DNA of 64,000 bases, taken from the NCBI GenBank assembly GCA_964030785.1, contig OZ034975.1:44919569-44983568 (forward strand), in the 5' to 3' direction. Source of the DNA: Siderastrea siderea (lineage: Eukaryota; Cnidaria; Anthozoa; Scleractinia; Rhizangiidae). Below are positions 62,070 through 64,000 of the stretch, piece after piece. The notes under the pieces are model-generated. The model did not search any database. It was not told the DNA's origin and saw only the letters and a program-made list of their open reading frames with translations. How positions within the stretch are numbered: position 1 is the stretch's first letter; every line of letters starts with the position of its first letter. Made by a program: the position numbers and the translations under genes.

Positions 62070-63316
62070 GCTGACGGCTCCAAAGTTTCCTTGGCAACTG
62101 TTTTCGTGATCGTTATGCAAAACCTTTTTAATGTGTTTATGTATGTTTAAATGAACTGCGCATGCGTTATAGAGCAGTAAGCTCCATGTGTTATAGATAA
62201 TCGGGTGACCTAGGTGAGGTGTTTTAATTTCATGCAATGCTTCCGCCCTGTATTGCTATGAAAATTGTCTAAACTAGCAGAGAAAAGAATTGATTTTCAG
62301 TTGTGTAGCCATTTGGGCTGACAAATAAAATTTCAATCGCGTGAAAAGTGTAGATGAAGTGGTGACAGTAAATTCTTTTTCCCAACGTTTTAATAGGCTA
62401 GTTCATTTATTAATCGAGATTTCAGCATTGACTTATCCTACTCCCCTTTTCAAATCAAGGCCTTGTGCACAGTAACCTTCATTATGAAAATGTGCATTCA
62501 GTCATCCTCGTTCCCAGGCCTTTATGCGCTACTGAGTGACTGAGGGAGGCTTTGAACCGAGTTCGAATTTTTCTGCCGAGCTCGTCGGGAGACGTCACAT
62601 TTGATTGCGCGCCGTGGACGGCTGGGAACTAGGCTGGTTTTTATTCTCATGCAACTGAATAAACCTCGTTTTCACAGTGTACTGTTTGTTTTCTATTAAG
62701 TCTCATTTTGAAGAAGAGGCTTTAAAGGCAACCTGGAAATGGATACAACAGGGAACGTCGCAGCAAATTCAACCCAGGAGAGTAACAGCAACGTTTTAAC
62801 ACGCTTACTAACTTATTCCTGATGCGACAGGAAAGAGTAAAGCAATCGAAGCAATGAAGAAGCAGTGTTCGATTGTAATGTATAAGCTATGAAGCGGTTA
62901 CCCAAAGTGTTAACTGAACGAAATGAAACATGAGTAAAACGTTACACTGGGTGAAAAACATTACACTTTTATTTGATGGCTTTTGCATCCTTAGGTAATG
63001 TAATTGTAACTGCTAGCAGGACAAAAAAACTCCTCAACTGCACTATGTATGGGCAAAAAATCATAACTTCCCTAAAAGCACTAGCAACTAAACGTATACA
63101 CGCTACATTCCAACGCCAAAATCTAAATAAACAATGCGACTAAATTTAACAGACGTTTTCGATCCCACAGTGGCGTTTTTGGATCATACGAGTCCACACA
63201 ATAGTACAGTGGTTTCATTCTACTTAAGCTTAGCGACAGCTACCCCAATTAATTTGTGACAGTACAGTTCTTAAGGAGCAAGAAAAAATATCAGCTTTCC
63301 TTCTCTTGACACATTT
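62070..63316. other. Non-coding sequence between convergent genes
   Basis: No supported feature. It lies between the plus-strand last exon and the minus-strand last exon and probably holds both 3' UTRs. Confidence 0.35.
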
Positions 63317-63657
63317 TCACTCTTGGTTCACCAAACAAGCAACACCATCATCTTTGTAAATGTAAGACGGACTGATAGGGAACTGGGACAGAAACTGAAC
63401 CATTCGGGGCAAGTTTCGAGTCCCGCCTGCGGTAGCCTGTTGATAACGACGACGGCGGACACAACACGAGTAGCATGCGTAAGTCGTCAAAATGATTCCA
63501 AGAACGATAGCCCCGCCAGTAATACCGTACAGCACTGGGCCACTGAACCATGACGATTTAGGAATATCCGTTAGAAAATTGTCATCAAATGTTTTGTCAC
63601 CATCTGTCAGGGGATGATGGATTAGTGAGGCTTTGGTGTATGGAGTGGATTTATAGT
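63317..63657 (-). CDS. Terminal exon of a second copy of the small type I membrane protein
   Basis: 341 bp, the same length as exon 2 of the 6218-7658 gene, with the same TTTCAACAG acceptor and phase. It keeps the transmembrane segment (LYGITGGAIVLGIILTTYAC) and the SPSYIYKDDGVACLVNQE tail with a handful of replacements. Exon 1 would be expected about 1 kb further on, beyond the window end, so this copy is partial here. Confidence 0.65.
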
Positions 63658-63753
63658 CTGTTGAAACGAAGAGCCCAATGATAAGTGGTTTTGGATAATT
63701 TAGCTAAGCATAAAATTAACTGTACTTCGCAATTATGCAGTCTTATTCAGTTT

Positions 63754-63871
63754 GAATGAATGAATGAATGAATGGATGGATGGATGGATGGATGGATGGA
63801 TGGATGGATGGATGGATGGATGGATGGATGGATGGATGGATGGATGGATGGATGGATGGATGGATGGATGG
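63754..63871. repeat. (GGAT)n microsatellite
   Basis: About 25 GGAT units preceded by GAAT units. The shorter GAAT/GAAC run at 6639-6671 lies at the equivalent place beside the paralogous exon. Confidence 0.9.
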
Positions 63872-64000
63872 ATAACTTTATCTAAGTATCAAAGTGTTTA
63901 GGGAAGACGTTTTAATTTCACTGAAATACAGACTAGATGGAAATTTACCATCCTCTCAGCTTTGTGTGTTCAACGTTTCCGCAAAATCTTTAATTTTGCG

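Overview
The window is eukaryotic, repeat-dense, AT-rich nuclear DNA, most likely from an anthozoan cnidarian (stony coral or sea anemone). I infer this from the mix of BEL/Pao, Polinton, Penelope-like and LINE remnants with many small palindromic DNA transposons, and from small intron-containing membrane-protein genes. No species-specific marker was recognised. Few host genes are visible, and most of the flanking sequence is non-coding or transposon-derived.

Layout. 1-10943: host DNA with inverted-repeat elements and one convincing two-exon host gene on the minus strand (6218-7658: signal peptide, transmembrane segment, short cytoplasmic tail). 10944-35542: a BEL/Pao LTR retrotransposon with matching 5-bp target duplications (CAACT) and 424-426-bp LTRs. 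Its single gag-pol frame carries two in-frame stops. It is split in the integrase core by a 16,931-bp Maverick/Polinton element (17286-34216) with 294-bp terminal inverted repeats (TIRs) and a perfect 6-bp target duplication (GGGGTT). 35543-46760: host DNA with a tyrosine-recombinase relic, a 5'-truncated Penelope-like fragment with a hammerhead-like motif, LINE tails and palindromic elements. 46763-55466: a TTAA-flanked palindromic element and a 3.8-4.5 kb tandem duplication that carries a signal-peptide exon twice. 55467-64000: exons of one or two plus-strand secreted/membrane genes, microsatellites, a 43-bp minisatellite, and a second copy of the terminal exon of the 6218 gene.

The Polinton is the centre of interest. 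It encodes a full virus-like complement. Virion and maturation genes are the double-jelly-roll major capsid, the single-jelly-roll minor capsid, an FtsK/HerA-type packaging ATPase, an adenovirus-type cysteine protease, several small virion proteins with protease cleavage motifs, and a PLA2-domain protein. Insertion and replication genes are a chromodomain integrase and a very large replication protein. That protein joins a family B polymerase palm to an SF1 helicase and a GIY-YIG nuclease domain. Accessory genes include a poxvirus VLTF3-like zinc-ribbon factor, a SLATT-like two-transmembrane protein, a fibre-like protein with a coiled-coil region, and several small zinc-binding or unknown proteins. 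Two promoter styles are visible: a TATA-like box abutting the start codon in the capsid block, and a ~100-bp cassette repeated three times ahead of the replication block.

The polymerase, protease, PLA2 protein, one virion protein and the VLTF3-like factor are each broken by what looks like a single small indel, at least one of them in a homopolymer, while the TIRs differ at only two positions. The element is therefore young, and the breaks are either very recent decay or assembly error.
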